Assembly (NCBI GenBank): GCA_026260175.1
Contig: JAKCWW010000825.1
Coordinates: 11,541-39,352, forward strand
DNA: 27,812 nucleotides
Source of the DNA: Reticulitermes lucifugus
Lineage: Eukaryota; Arthropoda; Insecta; Blattodea; Rhinotermitidae
Direction of reading: 5' to 3'
The notes beneath the pieces are model-generated. The model was not told the DNA's origin. It saw only the letters and a list, made by a program, of their open reading frames with translations, and did not search any database. The position numbers and the translations under genes were made by a program. Shown here piece by piece: positions 1 through 12,202 of this stretch. Position 1 is the first letter of the stretch. The number at the start of each line of letters is the position of its first letter.

Positions 1-149
1 GTTGTCAGGTAGAGGTCTCTGCGACGAGCTGGTCCCTCGTCCAGAGGAGTCCTACCGAGTCTGTTGTGTCTAAAATGTGTGATCGTGAAGCCTCAAAAAA
101 TGAGGCGGCCTAGGCTCCCAAGGGGCTGTCGAGCCATTGGAAAAAAAAT
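1..149 (+). repeat. SINE family A, 3' part (cut by window edge)
   Basis: This is the 3' portion of a tRNA-derived SINE whose head lies outside the window. It aligns with the tail parts of the copies at 16447-16740 (reverse) and 21403-21655: the shared blocks are the GTCAGGTAGAGGTCTCTGCG stretch, the CTCGTCCAGAGG stretch, and GAGGCGGCCTAGG near the 3' end. It finishes in an A-run of about eight bases after GAGCCATTGG, as expected of a retroposed element. The tRNA-like head with its A and B boxes is absent here, so this copy alone does not show the family's origin. A target duplication cannot be judged because the 5' flank is missing. Confidence 0.85.
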
Positions 150-2282
150 TTTATCTCCTGGAGAAATTCGTTACTTAAATTATTAAATTTATTGGTGTCT
201 TGAAGTGAATTTCACCCTGTGAGCAACCCACAATCTAGCATTGCCTTAAAATTGAATATTACGAATTTTTGTAAGCAGAAGATATGGAGGTTTCTTTGAT
301 ATTATGGTTTCCATGTTTAATTTAACCCTCTGTCGACGACTAAAACAACGTGAGAATACCTTATGTCCACTTCTCTCTGATATACGAATGAGCATTACTT
401 TCAGTGTTCCCAAGCTTCGCCCTCGTCTTTCTAATAAGAACCACTGGCGAAATGATATTTATTAGAAGCCTAAAATTAATCTAATTACTTCTAAAAAATT
501 CAGGTCGCATCTCATACAAAATACATTATGTTCAATTAGAAGGAGCAGTTAGTAAATCCTATATAGAGAAGCATTGACTGTTTCTTGTAAGAATAATATG
601 GAATACATAAATTCACTGCATGAAGAACATGCAAATTGTTTAGTTCCAATCCTAGCCGTAAGCCGTATGTGTTAGGCTTTAAAGGATTAAAGCATGGAGA
701 ATATCGGTCGGTTTTCTTGTAAGTTTGTCTTATTTCAAATCACTTGACGAGCAGGAAACTTATTTCAACCTGCTGAGGCTGCAAACACCATAGCACGTAT
801 AATAGAAATGGTAAAAAGGAACAACATTTGAGGCCATTCAACCGGACAACATGCCAACTTGACGTCATGTCTTACCGTCAACCCTACGAAGACGCAGAGA
901 AATAGACCAGATTCCTGTACTAATACAGTATAAAGCCCCTTGTGTTTCAAAGACTAATATTAGGCCTTACGAAGTTTCTTAGGCTTGTTTGATTTGTAGA
1001 AATTTCTGTACTATGCAGAAGTTTATAGAACGTATTGAGGGTTGTTTGTCAATAAAGCAGCCACTATTTCCCTGTAAATTTTATGTTTCCGAAAGAACTT
1101 CCGCATTGCATTGTTAATTGTATTAATTCGACTGATTATTACTAAGTGTTTTGTATTTATTAACATTTTGCACAAGGAAGTGAATAAATGTCCTTTCTTG
1201 CTGTATTAGACCCAGATAGGTGAACGATTTTTTCGGAGCACTAAAAGCATCCGCGTTTTTCAAACTATCTTTGTGGCTGAACTATTCAAGGTGTTGAAGT
1301 CAGAGTTGGACTAAAAACAATCTTTGATTTTTTCTCTAAAATAAATTTGCTTTTTTATTTATGGCTCTCCTTCATTCTTTATTTTTAGCTTTTATTTTAT
1401 TTATTTATTTATTTCTGCTGTGAGAACAGGCAGAAACTCCTAATGCTTCAAATAACATCTACAATATGGTCCCGCAAAATAAAATCGTATATCACATTTT
1501 GAAAAGCATGGAGTCAAACCGTAATACTGTTGGACTTCCTGGAAACACCTGTTGTTTGAAACAACCTCCTCAATACATCGAAACATATTAACATCATCGC
1601 AAATATTATAAGCTACAAAAAATACCAACTAAATATATATATATACCCTTACATATATCAGTTCGCTGTCAGTTTTTAGAAATCCGTATAGTAGATACGT
1701 AAATATGTCTGACGGTAAGATTTGAATTCCTGGTAACTTTTTCTGTGTTTTAATAATCGATGCAGTCACGTGTAACCTTGACTGCAGATAAATGCATATG
1801 AATATGGAACATCGGCGGAATGATAGTTTTCTTATACGTGTGTTGAATTATATGTAGAAACACAAACAAACCTATAATAAGAAAGGGACGGAATGCAGTC
1901 CTCACTGATACGTTACCCTTGTGGCTTGGCATCACGCTGTGTAGGGCAAAATTAATGGTAATCTGGTAGGCCCTAAGGTATGATCAATTGGAAGCCGCGT
2001 ATGGAGATTAAAGAAAGTATTACAGGAAGGGTAATTAATTAAAAATCAAAGATTTTGTTTGAATGGTTGTATGGATAGATATATTTTTCGTGGTGGGAAT
2101 GACTTAGCAAAACGTGTTTGTGCTGTTATAATGCATGGTAAACACTGGAAATGTAGACGACTTTAATGTAATGCTGCTCAAGAGGTAAGGAGCCGCGATA
2201 AGACAACTAAACATATTTTGGTAGGTTATACGATCAATGTTGATTATGGATTATAGCTCACATTGTAACGATTTTTGCTGCA
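150..2282. other. Intergenic or intronic, no gene seen
   Basis: AT-rich sequence without a recognisable gene. It holds a TTTA microsatellite near 1391-1414, a short AT run near 1634-1644 and one isolated CRE-type palindrome TGACGTCA at 860-867. The short frames here (about 60 codons) have no recognisable domain. Confidence 0.5.
1391..1414. repeat. (TTTA)n microsatellite
   Basis: About six tandem TTTA-type units, slightly imperfect at the left edge, seen directly. Confidence 0.85.
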
Positions 2283-3002
2283 CTATCCAGTAGACAGATA
2301 TTTAATGCAGGCTCCTTGAGTAGTCCGGCAGGTATGTTTGTATTCAAGTTGTAGTCCATACATCTGTACGCGTGGCGGGTGTAACTGTAGCCGCAGCAGC
2401 TCTTATCCACCCAGGCAGTTCTGGCAGAGTGGTGGGCAATGGTGGAACGTATACAGCGCCCTTTATGTGATCCCGGAAGGTAAAGTCAAGTGGTGTAACA
2501 TGAGAAGAACGAGGTAGCCAAGTGTTAGGGCCGCCTCTGCCAATAAATTTCAGTTGAAACTGTCGATTCAAGAAGTTCCGAACTGAAATGTGAAAATGCG
2601 GAGGCGCTCTGGCTTTTGCTCGAATAACATGACCTTAGAGCCATTTTCTTCCAAAATCGGAGAGGCGTGGGCATATTGCACCTATTAGTACTTATGATTA
2701 ACTCGCAGAATTCTGTGCATTGCCTATTTTGGACTGCGTAAAGGCCGGACGGTGTACCTTGTGATTTTCTCGGACTGCGAACAAAAGTCGCCCACATATC
2801 ATTCATCTTCTTTTCAGTGACTGGTGGTTTACTGAGACTTTTCCTGTACAAATCCAAGAAGCCTTATTTAACAACTTACACTACTTGTAGGTATGCATTT
2901 TCATGTTTTTTTCCTAGGACGAAATCTGCTTTTCACCTTAACCTCAGGTTTAGTTTCGCGATACTAGAGCACACACGTAGCTTTCTGCAGTCGAGACGCC
3001 AT
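2283..3002 (-). pseudogene. Tc1/mariner-superfamily transposase, decayed and internally deleted
   Basis: Minus-strand remnant of a DDE transposase of the Tc1/mariner superfamily. The N-terminus starts at the ATG complementary to 3000-3002 (MASRLQKATCVL, then an in-frame stop). Next come a KPPVTE block (2814-2831), RSPRK (2765-2779) and MHRIL (2706-2720), matching the DNA-binding linker region of these proteins. Only about 100 bp separate MHRIL from APPHFH (2590-2607). Intact relatives have well over 100 residues there, so the middle with the first catalytic Asp is deleted. The second catalytic motif (family QDGAPPHF) is damaged before APPHF. The third region is kept as IGRGGP (2527-2544) and TPLDF (2482-2496), but the usual SPDL before it reads SSHV. 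Then come YVPPLPTTL and a VTP segment. A frameshift near 2345 interrupts the last residues. No terminal inverted repeats could be assigned. The element cannot encode active enzyme. Family assignment rests on remembered motifs. Confidence 0.82.
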
Positions 3003-3766
3003 TTTCCACGAGCGCGATGTTAGCGCCACTATTGGGGGGACTCGGAAACTAAATTATAGCGATCTAAAAACTTAAACACATTTCCTTATTGAATATCCTT
3101 AGCTTTGTTTCCTGTTGTTTTCAGTTCATGGACAATAATACATAAAAATCATATATTTTTTGTATGCATCCGGTATTGGAGGCAAAATATCTTAAACACG
3201 AAGTATCGAAGGTACTGTCAATAAAGCTTGGCAGCCTACTGATACATAATAATAATAATAATAATAATAATAATATTAAGTTGAAGACAAACTAATAGTA
3301 CTTTCTAACAAACCGTTCATATAAGAGGGTGTTAAATATTGTTATGCCTGTGCCTAACCCTCATAAATGGTGGTGTGTGAGGAACAAAAAGAGCTCTGTG
3401 GATACGAACTCGAAGCAAGGAACTAGTTAAACTAGCTGCGACAAACCGTTGGCGTTACTACCCACACATAATGTTGATTCGGAGACACACAGTTGTTTGA
3501 TAAACAGAAATTGTAAATACTACGTAAATGACTAATAAAATATTAATGTGTGTGGCTGTGCGTTTTAAAAGTGAAGATAAAAGTTAATTGCAGATGTTTG
3601 GGAATAATAACCACATTGAATGTATGTGCAAAATAAAACTTAAAAACTAATACGCCGCTGCATATTTAACAAAGAGAACCTCCTTTTCAAAACGTTATTT
3701 TATTTGTTCTACTACTGCAGCAAGTCACGAAATTTGAAGGTATAAATCACTGTAAAATAAAAAAAA
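3003..3766. other. Intergenic, no gene seen
   Basis: The first part is probably the 5' untranslated end of the transposon remnant. After the AAT microsatellite there is AT-rich sequence with no recognisable coding or RNA feature. Confidence 0.45.
3246..3275. repeat. (AAT)n microsatellite
   Basis: About nine to ten uninterrupted TAA/AAT units ending in TATT, seen directly. Confidence 0.92.
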
Positions 3767-4070
3767 GATAAAACAATCCCACTACAAGTGTAGACAGGCC
3801 CTGAGTTTTCCAGGAGGTCGAGGCTCCCAGAATTTCTAGACAATCAGTACATGAAGGTGGTAAGGTTGTCAGAACTACGCACCGGCCTTCTTTACCCCCA
3901 GGAAATATTCCTGGTACTCAATTCTTTTCGAGGTTGAGTCGGCCCCAGGGCCATAGTGCGGCCGGAAGGTTTATGCCAAAGAAGAATTCCAGTGACACCA
4001 TCGGGAATCGAACCCGCGACCTTCCGGCTTGTAGCGCAGTTCCTTAACCAACTGCGCCACCAACTGCCCC
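3767..4070 (-). repeat. SINE family B, copy 1 (tRNA-derived)
   Basis: A minus-strand, nearly full-length SINE with a tRNA-like head at its high-coordinate end. Read on the minus strand it has an internal RNA polymerase III A box TGGCGCAGTTGG (complement of 4048-4059) and a B box GGTTCGATTCC (complement of 4004-4014), which fits the GGTTCRANNCC consensus. The body runs through the CAGGAAATATTCCTGGTACT stretch and the GAGGCTCCCAGAATTTCTAG stretch to a tail near 3767. It aligns end to end with the copy at 15656-15952. A possible short duplication AAATAAAAA (3755-3763 and 4075-4083) is low complexity and weak. The minus-strand frame at 3892-4086 is a translation of this SINE, not a gene. Confidence 0.92.
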
Positions 4071-4106
4071 TTTCAAATAAAAACAATGATTATTTTAAGT
4101 GAAGCT

Positions 4107-4107
<1 letters not shown>

Positions 4108-4142
<35 letters not shown>
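4108..4142. repeat. (AAT)n microsatellite
   Basis: About eleven ATA/AAT units just downstream of the tRNA-like head of the SINE B copy, seen directly. Confidence 0.92.
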
Positions 4143-4143
<1 letters not shown>

Positions 4144-6740
4144 TTATCGTGTTAATATTGCAGTGGAATATTCTTGCGGGAACTATAATTTCACTTCGCG
4201 CAATCTGCGGCTTCTGCGGAACACCATGACGGAAACACTCCTTTAGATGAATAAAGTGCTGTAGGTCGTTCCATCTCGTGTATTACTGACAGCAGTTTCT
4301 CTAGTATTACACCCGAACTGGAAATTCAATTCCTGCCACAGTCTGATGTTGTCTCTTTGTGGAACACTGACCTAGACAACGTCGAGGACACAACCTACCG
4401 CCCAACATCTATGTACGGCGCATTCCGTAATTCATGCATCTCCTTTCAACCCACCAATCCCCTAAGCTACAACCGGATTACGAAAAGCCGGAGGAGGCGC
4501 GCTGAACACATGCGTTAGGAAATCTTACGCAAGGGAAGCTACATATGTGGAGGTCCCGGATCCGACTCGAAAAATTATATGCGACGACAAACCCGAAGAC
4601 TGCAACATAAAGTCATCTTCAATTTTCGCGTGACAAATGTTTTTGCATTGAAAGTAGGCCAGACTTTATACGGGTGAAAAAAACTGGTCTCACCTCCCTT
4701 GAAAGGTGGTCTGAGACAAAAAAGGGCCTATTATGAACGAAATATTTAGAATCTATATGTTCCATAAGACGAAGAAACAATTTTTTGGCCAGCTCTGCTA
4801 CTATGGGCCTTTTAAGAGTATACTCCACTCAGTTAATCTTAAACCTGTAAATATTTCGGGTCCAAATTTGAACAAGAGTAAGAGAAAATGATCAAATACA
4901 AGGATAAAAAACTGAACCATTTAAAACAGGATTTTCTTGCATCCTGAGTTTGTAGCTCACAGAAATATTTGTGGGCTCCATTGTAATGTTAAGGCTGAGT
5001 GGTACGTATATTAACACTGTGCTTTAACCTTCTGAAGTACAGTGGTTGCTGTATGGATCGTCTGTTTGCCCATAAGCAGTTACACACTTTGCCTAGTAGT
5101 AGGCGATATTTGGTTTAAAAAGGCCTAGGGGTACACTACACAAAGGGACAGCTGCAGTAATGGTTCTAATCGAAACGTATTTTGTTTCAAGATTGACTAT
5201 TCTGAACTGTACGTGTATTTCCTTCACATGTTATTGTTTCACATCGCAACAGGATCTACATAAAATTAAGAAAGAAGCGATGTATTGCCGAAGCTTCGCG
5301 CCGGCGTAAAACGGGCCGCTCCGTAAAACAGCTATGTTCATTTGTGTCCCGGAAAATCTGTTTGACCCTATGAAGCTGTTTGTGTCGGAGTGGATGAGTG
5401 TTTGTAAACACGACAGTTCGCAGGTCCACATGTGTTATACACGGCATGCAGTACCCTCTTCTTCATTCTGTACCCAATGATTTACGGCACGCGCCTGCCG
5501 TAAATTTCAGCACTGCAGTAGAAACTTTACTGCTTCTTAGTCTAAATCCTACGGCCTTGTTACGTAGCGTCTAATGTTAATATGATCAGGTACTGGAAAG
5601 GCCTGGAAACGGGCATCCGTAACCTGATTTTAATGTACGACCCTTGCATTGGCGTGGAGGGACTGAGGATAAGAACGATAAACCTTACTCATGGTAGTCG
5701 GTATTATTAGTTGCGTAAGACTGTAACATAAAGGGAATAAAATATAAAATAAATATGTACAAAATTAATTTATTAGTTTAAAATCATAATTTACACTAAT
5801 GGTTCACATAAATTACGGTGTTAATCTAGTAAGGTAATTTGTTATGACTTTTTTATATTTTGTTCCTTTGACGTCACTTTCTTACGCAAATAATAGAGAG
5901 AGAGAATAATGCAGATGTAGTTCTTGTATGATATTTACCGGATTGTGCCTGAGATTAGGCCACTTTCAATTCCCGCCTCATTCTTGCCAGTTCACTATCT
6001 CATAATTATTCAACTAACTATTCAATTACGCCCTTTCAGATCATGAGCTACTGGAAATATCATCAAATTAAATAATTAATCAGTTAATAAAGTAAGAAGG
6101 ATTTTGCTCTACGGACCTATTAGGCCTAATTTGTGTAATAAGTTGGACTTCAACTACTTTCAATATCCTAGGCTCTTTATTTAGACTGTTCTGCTTGTGT
6201 TTCCTTGGCAAAGATGACTGTTGCATTAAGGTATATGAAACATCTGTTGCTGTGATATTACCAATGACCTTTTTATCCAAACTTATAAGTGATTTACAGA
6301 AATGAAGTATACCCAGTACACAAAATAAACTGTCGCTAGAAATGGAGTGATGGCGTTTTGATCAACGCATTAACGGCTGCTAATGTCTTGCGACTGCAAC
6401 CTGATTAAGGGCTGAGTATTCAGTGTGAGTTGTGATGCTGTACCGCGTGTTTTGAACACAGAACGGTCATCGAGAAATGTTTCATTTATACAGCACATTA
6501 CCGCCTCCTGTCCGCGTGTGGTTATTTTTGGAAAAAGTCATTCTACAGAATCCAGTGTTGATCGATTTCGAAACGTTCGTGAATAATTTATTACGTTATT
6601 AGTTTGGCGTATCTAGATCATGCCTATTTCCTACTGATGCATAATTTAATACTAACATAGCTACACATTATAATGCGGATTATATCGTTTTCATCGGAGT
6701 CTAATCAAACAGATGTACTGCAGAGGATTTCGTGCTTGTA
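4143..6740. other. Intergenic or intronic, no gene seen
   Basis: No recognisable coding region. It contains one more CRE palindrome (5869-5876), a short GA run near 5894-5905 and the inverted repeat listed separately at 5480-5505. Frames here are about 60-70 codons and carry no domain I recognise. Confidence 0.45.
5480..5505. repeat. Perfect 10-bp inverted repeat, 6-nt loop
   Basis: ATTTACGGCA (5480-5489) is followed by CGCGCC and then TGCCGTAAAT (5496-5505), an exact reverse complement. It could fold as a short hairpin. No T-run follows and no gene is adjacent, so no function is implied. Confidence 0.7.
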
Positions 6741-6744
6741 CGAG

Positions 6745-6779
6745 TGACGTCATGCACCGCGTGCAACAAAATGACGTCA
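6745..6779. promoter_or_regulatory. Paired CRE-type palindromes
   Basis: Two exact TGACGTCA palindromes lie at 6745-6752 and 6772-6779, with starts 27 bp apart. This octamer is the cAMP response element bound by CREB/ATF bZIP dimers in animals. Two further copies occur singly at 860-867 and 5869-5876. A random window this size would hold about 0.4 copies. No promoter or transcript start is recognisable nearby, so a regulatory role is inference. Confidence 0.4.
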
Positions 6780-9700
6780 TAACTCACTACAGTAATTTCT
6801 AGGCACATTCGGAAATAAATTTACGGAAAGCGGCTATTATTTTTTTTCTCACGAGGAATAATTCGGCGCCGGTGGGGCGAATTTTCCTGAATTTTAGTCT
6901 GGAAATTCTTACTAAAATACGTAGACGTAATACACTTTTATCAAAACCGAACCAGGATAGCAGATATTTTACACGAATTTTTATGACTATGACTGTATCT
7001 CGCCGTTTGAGAAATAAGTGCAAGAAATACGATATTTCGCCATTTTATTTAGGTAAAAACAAGGACGGAGGCAGGGATAGAGAGGCCGGAGAAACAGTTG
7101 ACGATACAAGCGTAATACACAGTAAGTCCCTCGTAAAATAAAGAAAATCGTGAATTCGTTTTGATCGATTGTGCATCGATTGCTAATATGCGCATTAAAC
7201 GTAAAGTGTGTTGTGTGAAACACGAAAATAAATTTTTGCTGAAGTAATATATGAAGACTGAAATATATCGAAGTTATAAATACGAGTTCTCCTTATACCT
7301 CACAGAGAACACGATACGCCTGCCTTTCAGGGCACAATCACATAATGCTGTGTAGGGAAATAGTCGATGTTCGTTGTGAGAATTGTATGGAAACACACAA
7401 ATATATTCTGTGGATAGAAATAAGAGATTCTGAATGTTACAGAAGGTGGGCTTTAAGCGGATAATGAACCTGTGCTTACAGGTCTGTTTTATCCTGGACT
7501 AGGACATGTGTTATTGCCTGAATATATGTTAAGTTAGATCGCCATTTCTTATAAAGAACTCGTAAGCTTTATTCTATCTTCTAAATAACTCTATTCTGAT
7601 TGTCGAATTTTCGGTTTTATGTTTATTTCAATGGGCCGTTCTCTAACAAGTTTCAAAGTTTAAAGTCTCAGTGTCTTTATTTATCATCATCAGCTGTTTA
7701 CAATAAAGACTGCAGTCTCCTTACACGTGACTGAAAGTGGGTCATCCACATGTGTAGTGTGAATATTCAACTCATTGTCTAGGGCAGTGTAATTAGAGAT
7801 GTTGCTTGTTACTGGGCAAGTTACAGTTCAAATCTACGTCTAGAACGAGCTATGTAACTCATATTTTTCGCTACTTTTCCAGTTACTCACACTAATGCCG
7901 ATATAACTAAGAGACTCAATAGAGTAATCTTTCTGGATAAGCTAATACATGACAGATGATGAAGCAGTGTCTCCTTGTTCGGATCAGTCTAAACAGAAAG
8001 TGCATGGGTTTATTGTTAACGGAGATAAAGTACTCGTATGCATTTAATGTAAATTAACGTAAGCGTTTTCATTGTTGTACCTAATTGGAGCAGGATTTTT
8101 TCAAATATTTTCTCCACAGCCGAATATTAAGCTGTCTTGAAATTTATAAACAAAAGATGTGGTGCTTCGTTGTACTCCCATTCTTTCTATAATATCTTGA
8201 TGAATGCAGAATCTGTGGTCAGCAGTTCGATCTATTACATCAAAACCCACACTGATGATCTACCATAATTTATTCTACGTATGGAGTTAAATTTTGGGGA
8301 AGAATATTGGACTAACTTTTGTAAGTAGTTGACAAAACTTTTATGTTTCGGTAATTGCTACAGTCAGTTTTATTAGCCCATTTATAATGTCCGATACTTT
8401 ATTCCTTTCACTACTGTGGCTGTTCTTTCCTGCAGCGCCTTAAGTTAGGTCACAGTTGTTTCTTTGTACATTCTAACCTAATATGGTGTGTACTAATCAT
8501 ACTATTATTGGAGGTTCGATAACTTATGTTAACTGAAGGCGTCGTTAAATAAGTCTAGTTTAAAGAATAAACAGCTTAATGGCCGCTAACGCAATGACCA
8601 GAATCAATACTGCAGACACAGAGAAGCTGTTTTACAGTGGACGCCTCTTAAGTGGTTGGGAGACGAGATTAAGTGTAGGAAATGGCATCAAAGCCACACT
8701 CTCGTTCCATTGTCCTCAGCCAAGTCTCCTCTTGCTTTGTAACCGGTGACCAGTATCATATCCTGCCTGATTTGGTTACACAGTGTTCATACGTATCTCC
8801 ATATGCAAAACTGAAATGTATATGAAAATCTAATGTCCATTTAATTATTAGCGAGATCGAAGGAAAATATGATAAGCGTAAACATAGTCCTGATCGAATT
8901 ATTGCGTCTATTCAATATTATGTGTAGTTAAGGGCATGTGCTTTGATCTTAAGACGGAACAAAATGAGTGGCTAAGTACATTTTCAAGTCTAAACACTGT
9001 TGGCTTACAAAGTAAAAACAGTTTCTTTATTGTGTTTCAGAATTTCACTACTTGACTACATAATTTTTATGTCATTAAATATTCTTAATCATTCAGTGTG
9101 TTTATGTGACTTGGCTATTAGGATTATAAAGAATATGCTGGTAGAATTTGGAGGGACAGTTAAACTGTACTGCAAAGGTTGCCTGAAATCTGGTTGGAGC
9201 TCTTAGTTACCGAACCGTGTTATACTGTGCCTTGAATTCGCGGCAGAGTGCAGTGTCATAAATTAGAAAGAAAATATTCCTGTGTCCTTAAGTGCTGCTT
9301 AAAATTTTTACTTCAGTTCATTGAAGCTATTAAGTACTGCCTTCTGCTGTTATTGTTTGTAAATTTACTTTATTTGATCTTAGTTACAGGCACTTGGATC
9401 TAGAATATTCATACGCTTGTGTCTTGGGAAGAATTTATTTTCAAGGGTCAAAAGATGAAAGCACTAAAAATGTAAGTCTTCTGGTTTCTAGGAGTGGGTG
9501 AAACTTTGTGTCTCACGACAAGGAGAGATATAGACGCACAGCCTTTAAGAGGAAGGAAGGAACTAACGGGAGGTTGCAGTAAACGGCAGCACGACAAGTT
9601 CCATAATGTATGATATTCATTAGACATTGCATGGATGATCAAGTCAAGAAGGATGAGGTGGGCAGCTTATTTGGCACGTATAGGAGAACTACAAAGTGCG

Positions 9701-10735
9701 TACAGACGTTTCTTCGAAAATTCTCAATGGAAGATATCTTTTCGAAGACCTTGGCTTTACAGGAGAATGCTTTTGAAATTAATTTTAAACAAGTATATAT
9801 ATGTTAGAACGTAAATTGCATTCATTTGGATCAAAATGGTTTTCACTGTCCTCGATCCAGGGATTTTGTGAGCAGCCCCGTGCAGTAATTAGATTTTCAA
9901 TACTGGCTTTTCAACATGGAGTTAGTGCCATTAGTTTGTGGAGAGGAATGTGGATAAAGGATTGAAAATCATCCCGTTTGTAGGATAGGGGCTTCGTGCA
10001 ACATGTGACAAAGTATTTAGATATTTGAAGTTCAGAAACGAATTGTGTTAGAACTTTAAACGTAAGCAATTAAGGAAAATGTTGGATGATGAAATATTGA
10101 CTCTGTATAATTAATCGATCAAACATTTTATCCGTAGGCATAATATGGCAAAAGCATGGTTGCGTGTTCTGACCGCCTATCTTTGTGGTAGCGCAGCACA
10201 GCTTTCCCCATTAAGTATATAACAATGTTGATTATCACACCGAACTTGCACGCCAAAGCACCCCTTATCATATGCCCATGGGGTGTGTGTCCTCTGATAG
10301 CAAACTGGGTCCTGTATTGTGTGTCGCTTGGTTCGTTACTTGCCCGAAAATTTCTCAGGAGTTATATAATACAGAAGCTTCTCTACACACTGAACAACAG
10401 GCTAACATGTGTGATCTCTTCCTTCCTAATCTGATGATGCTTAATATATGGCACATTAACTGCTGTGTTATGTTATTACTCTGTCTTATGTATTGTTCTA
10501 GTTAAATGACACCAATTCAGACTTGGCTGCTGTTGTAGTGGGATGATGTCTCTCCTCACACACATAAACACAGATGATGCATTTTATAACCTGCCATTCT
10601 GGGATTATGAATAACAGGATTTATGTTTTTCATATTGCGTTACGTACGGTTGTACCGTATAGCAGTAATGAAAGTCACAAATATCGAAATAAAACAGCAA
10701 GCTTTGTACACAATTTATAAATTTACTGGCGTAAC
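6780..10735. other. Intergenic or intronic, no gene seen
   Basis: Nearly 4 kb without a feature I can support. Overlapping frames around 6799-7223 exist on both strands (74 to 89 codons), but none has a recognisable motif or clear coding bias. No microsatellite or SINE copy was noticed. Confidence 0.45.
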
Positions 10736-10776
10736 CGCAACATGTTTCGCCTGTATCCGGCCATCGTCAGGAGGTT
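10730..10776 (-). repeat. Retroelement-terminus-like motif (CTGACGA...GAAAC)
   Basis: On the minus strand CTGACGATGG (complement of 10761-10770) is followed by a spacer and CGAAACATG (complement of 10741-10749). The spacer holds GCC...GGC, which can pair next to GAAAC. CTGANGA and GAAA are the conserved halves of a hammerhead ribozyme core, and similar phrases recur near the ends of Penelope-like retroelements. The stem is not cleanly placed for a canonical hammerhead, so an eroded retroelement end is the safer reading. Confidence 0.3.
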
Positions 10777-11280
10777 CTCTTCCCAAACACTTGCCTCACT
10801 CTCGCTTAACGTCTCTCAATATGCCAATATGTTCTGATGACAGTCTCTTTGACAGTGACATTTTCCTTTTCAGAGTTTGCCGTGTTGGTTTAATCCTGTA
10901 ACCGACTTTCCATATTTCAGTTTCATACTTATCTACTTAGATTACAGCATATGGCAGAAACACCAGACTTGTTCCTGGACGTTTTGTGAAAAAGAAGTTA
11001 AACGTAGGTGACGACAACCATCATAACCTTCCACGCCTTTGGAAATTTCCATTCTCAACCTAACAATTCGCTCTGAGACCGAACAGCTGTTCCGAAGTGT
11101 GTCTATGGTGGTAAATATATTTTTGTTTATTTTGCTGCAAGAATTTTGTGCTAATAGTACTATCCTCTTCCTAAGGAGCGAGTGATTGAAGGAGCTTTAA
11201 TGAGGAGGTCAATTACATGTGGATAAGTAAGCAAAGTATTTTCGCCACAATTGATGAGAAAGTGTCTTAATTCAGGAATG
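10777..11280. other. Intergenic, no gene seen
   Basis: No gene, RNA or repeat could be assigned in this stretch. Confidence 0.4.
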
Positions 11281-11580
11281 AATTAGTTTTGGAGTAAGTT
11301 AGTGCAAGGGCGATTGAATTAAAGAGCATTTATTGCTTCAGCGAATAAGATATTTAGGAAGTGAGTAAATAAATGTGTTATAAGTACGTTTGTTAGGGAG
11401 AGAGAGTTAATGTGGACGATTTAGTGCTTGAAAAGATGAGGCAGGTAGGGAGTCAGTTAATTAATGAGAGGTTTGTTATATGAGTAAATGAATTATGAGA
11501 AGAGAGTATTAATAAATAATTTACTTCTGCGTGAGTTAATATGTGAATATATGCGATAGTTAGGGATACAATGATCTATT
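11281..11580. repeat. C-depleted, degenerate GAGTTAAT-rich block
   Basis: Hand counting gives about 79 G against 17 C in these 300 bases, and line 11461-11520 has no C at all. Words such as GAGTTAAT, GTGAGTAAAT, AGTTAGT and TTAATTAATGAG recur at irregular spacing, as in a decayed tandem array. The boundaries are approximate. Confidence 0.45.
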
Positions 11581-12200
11581 AGTACGTCATTAAAGAGGTT
11601 AGTTACTGATATTGTAGACGTTTTACCACCGAGACCCTAACTTTATGTGTTGGCATCATTCCGCTTATTCACTGCCGACAAGAAGGAAATGTTTGATTCT
11701 GAACATACAAGTAATTTTCACAAGTTATTAAAAACTGGAATAATGTCAGTTGAGGTTTAAACGCGAGATTATTACTGTGACTAGTATCATTATGGAATAT
11801 GGGCTATAGAATATGCTGAGAAAATAATTTCTTTGCGAGTGAATTTTCTTGCTTGCAAATGTATACTTCGTCAAAAATTACTAACTAAATTACCTCGTAA
11901 ATTTCTGGAAAAAAGGTTTCTTTATACGATACTAAAGCCACGGAATGAAGTCTCACGGATCGATCATCCCCACTCCTGCCTCCAGCTCCCTCTCTAGCAG
12001 TTTGGTAATTCTGTTCTTACGAATGCTGGTGGTGACAACCACGTGATAAATTCGCTAGGTATAAGTGGTTTGGCCTGGTTGACACAGAACAGACGGGGTG
12101 GAGGGAAATACTAAGGTGGGTAGAGAACCAATTCATCGAGCGCAGTTATCCCCACCATCCATGGAACTCGCTTCCGTGACCTCAATATAAGATGCTCTAA
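11581..12200. other. Intergenic, no gene seen
   Basis: Ordinary sequence up to the TA target of the Tigger-like element. Nothing recognisable. Confidence 0.4.
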
Positions 12201-12202
12201 TA

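Noticed and set aside
4004-4059. Functional tRNA gene
   Set aside because: A and B boxes are present, but the cloverleaf is not intact and the sequence continues into a SINE body; a second copy shows the same extension.
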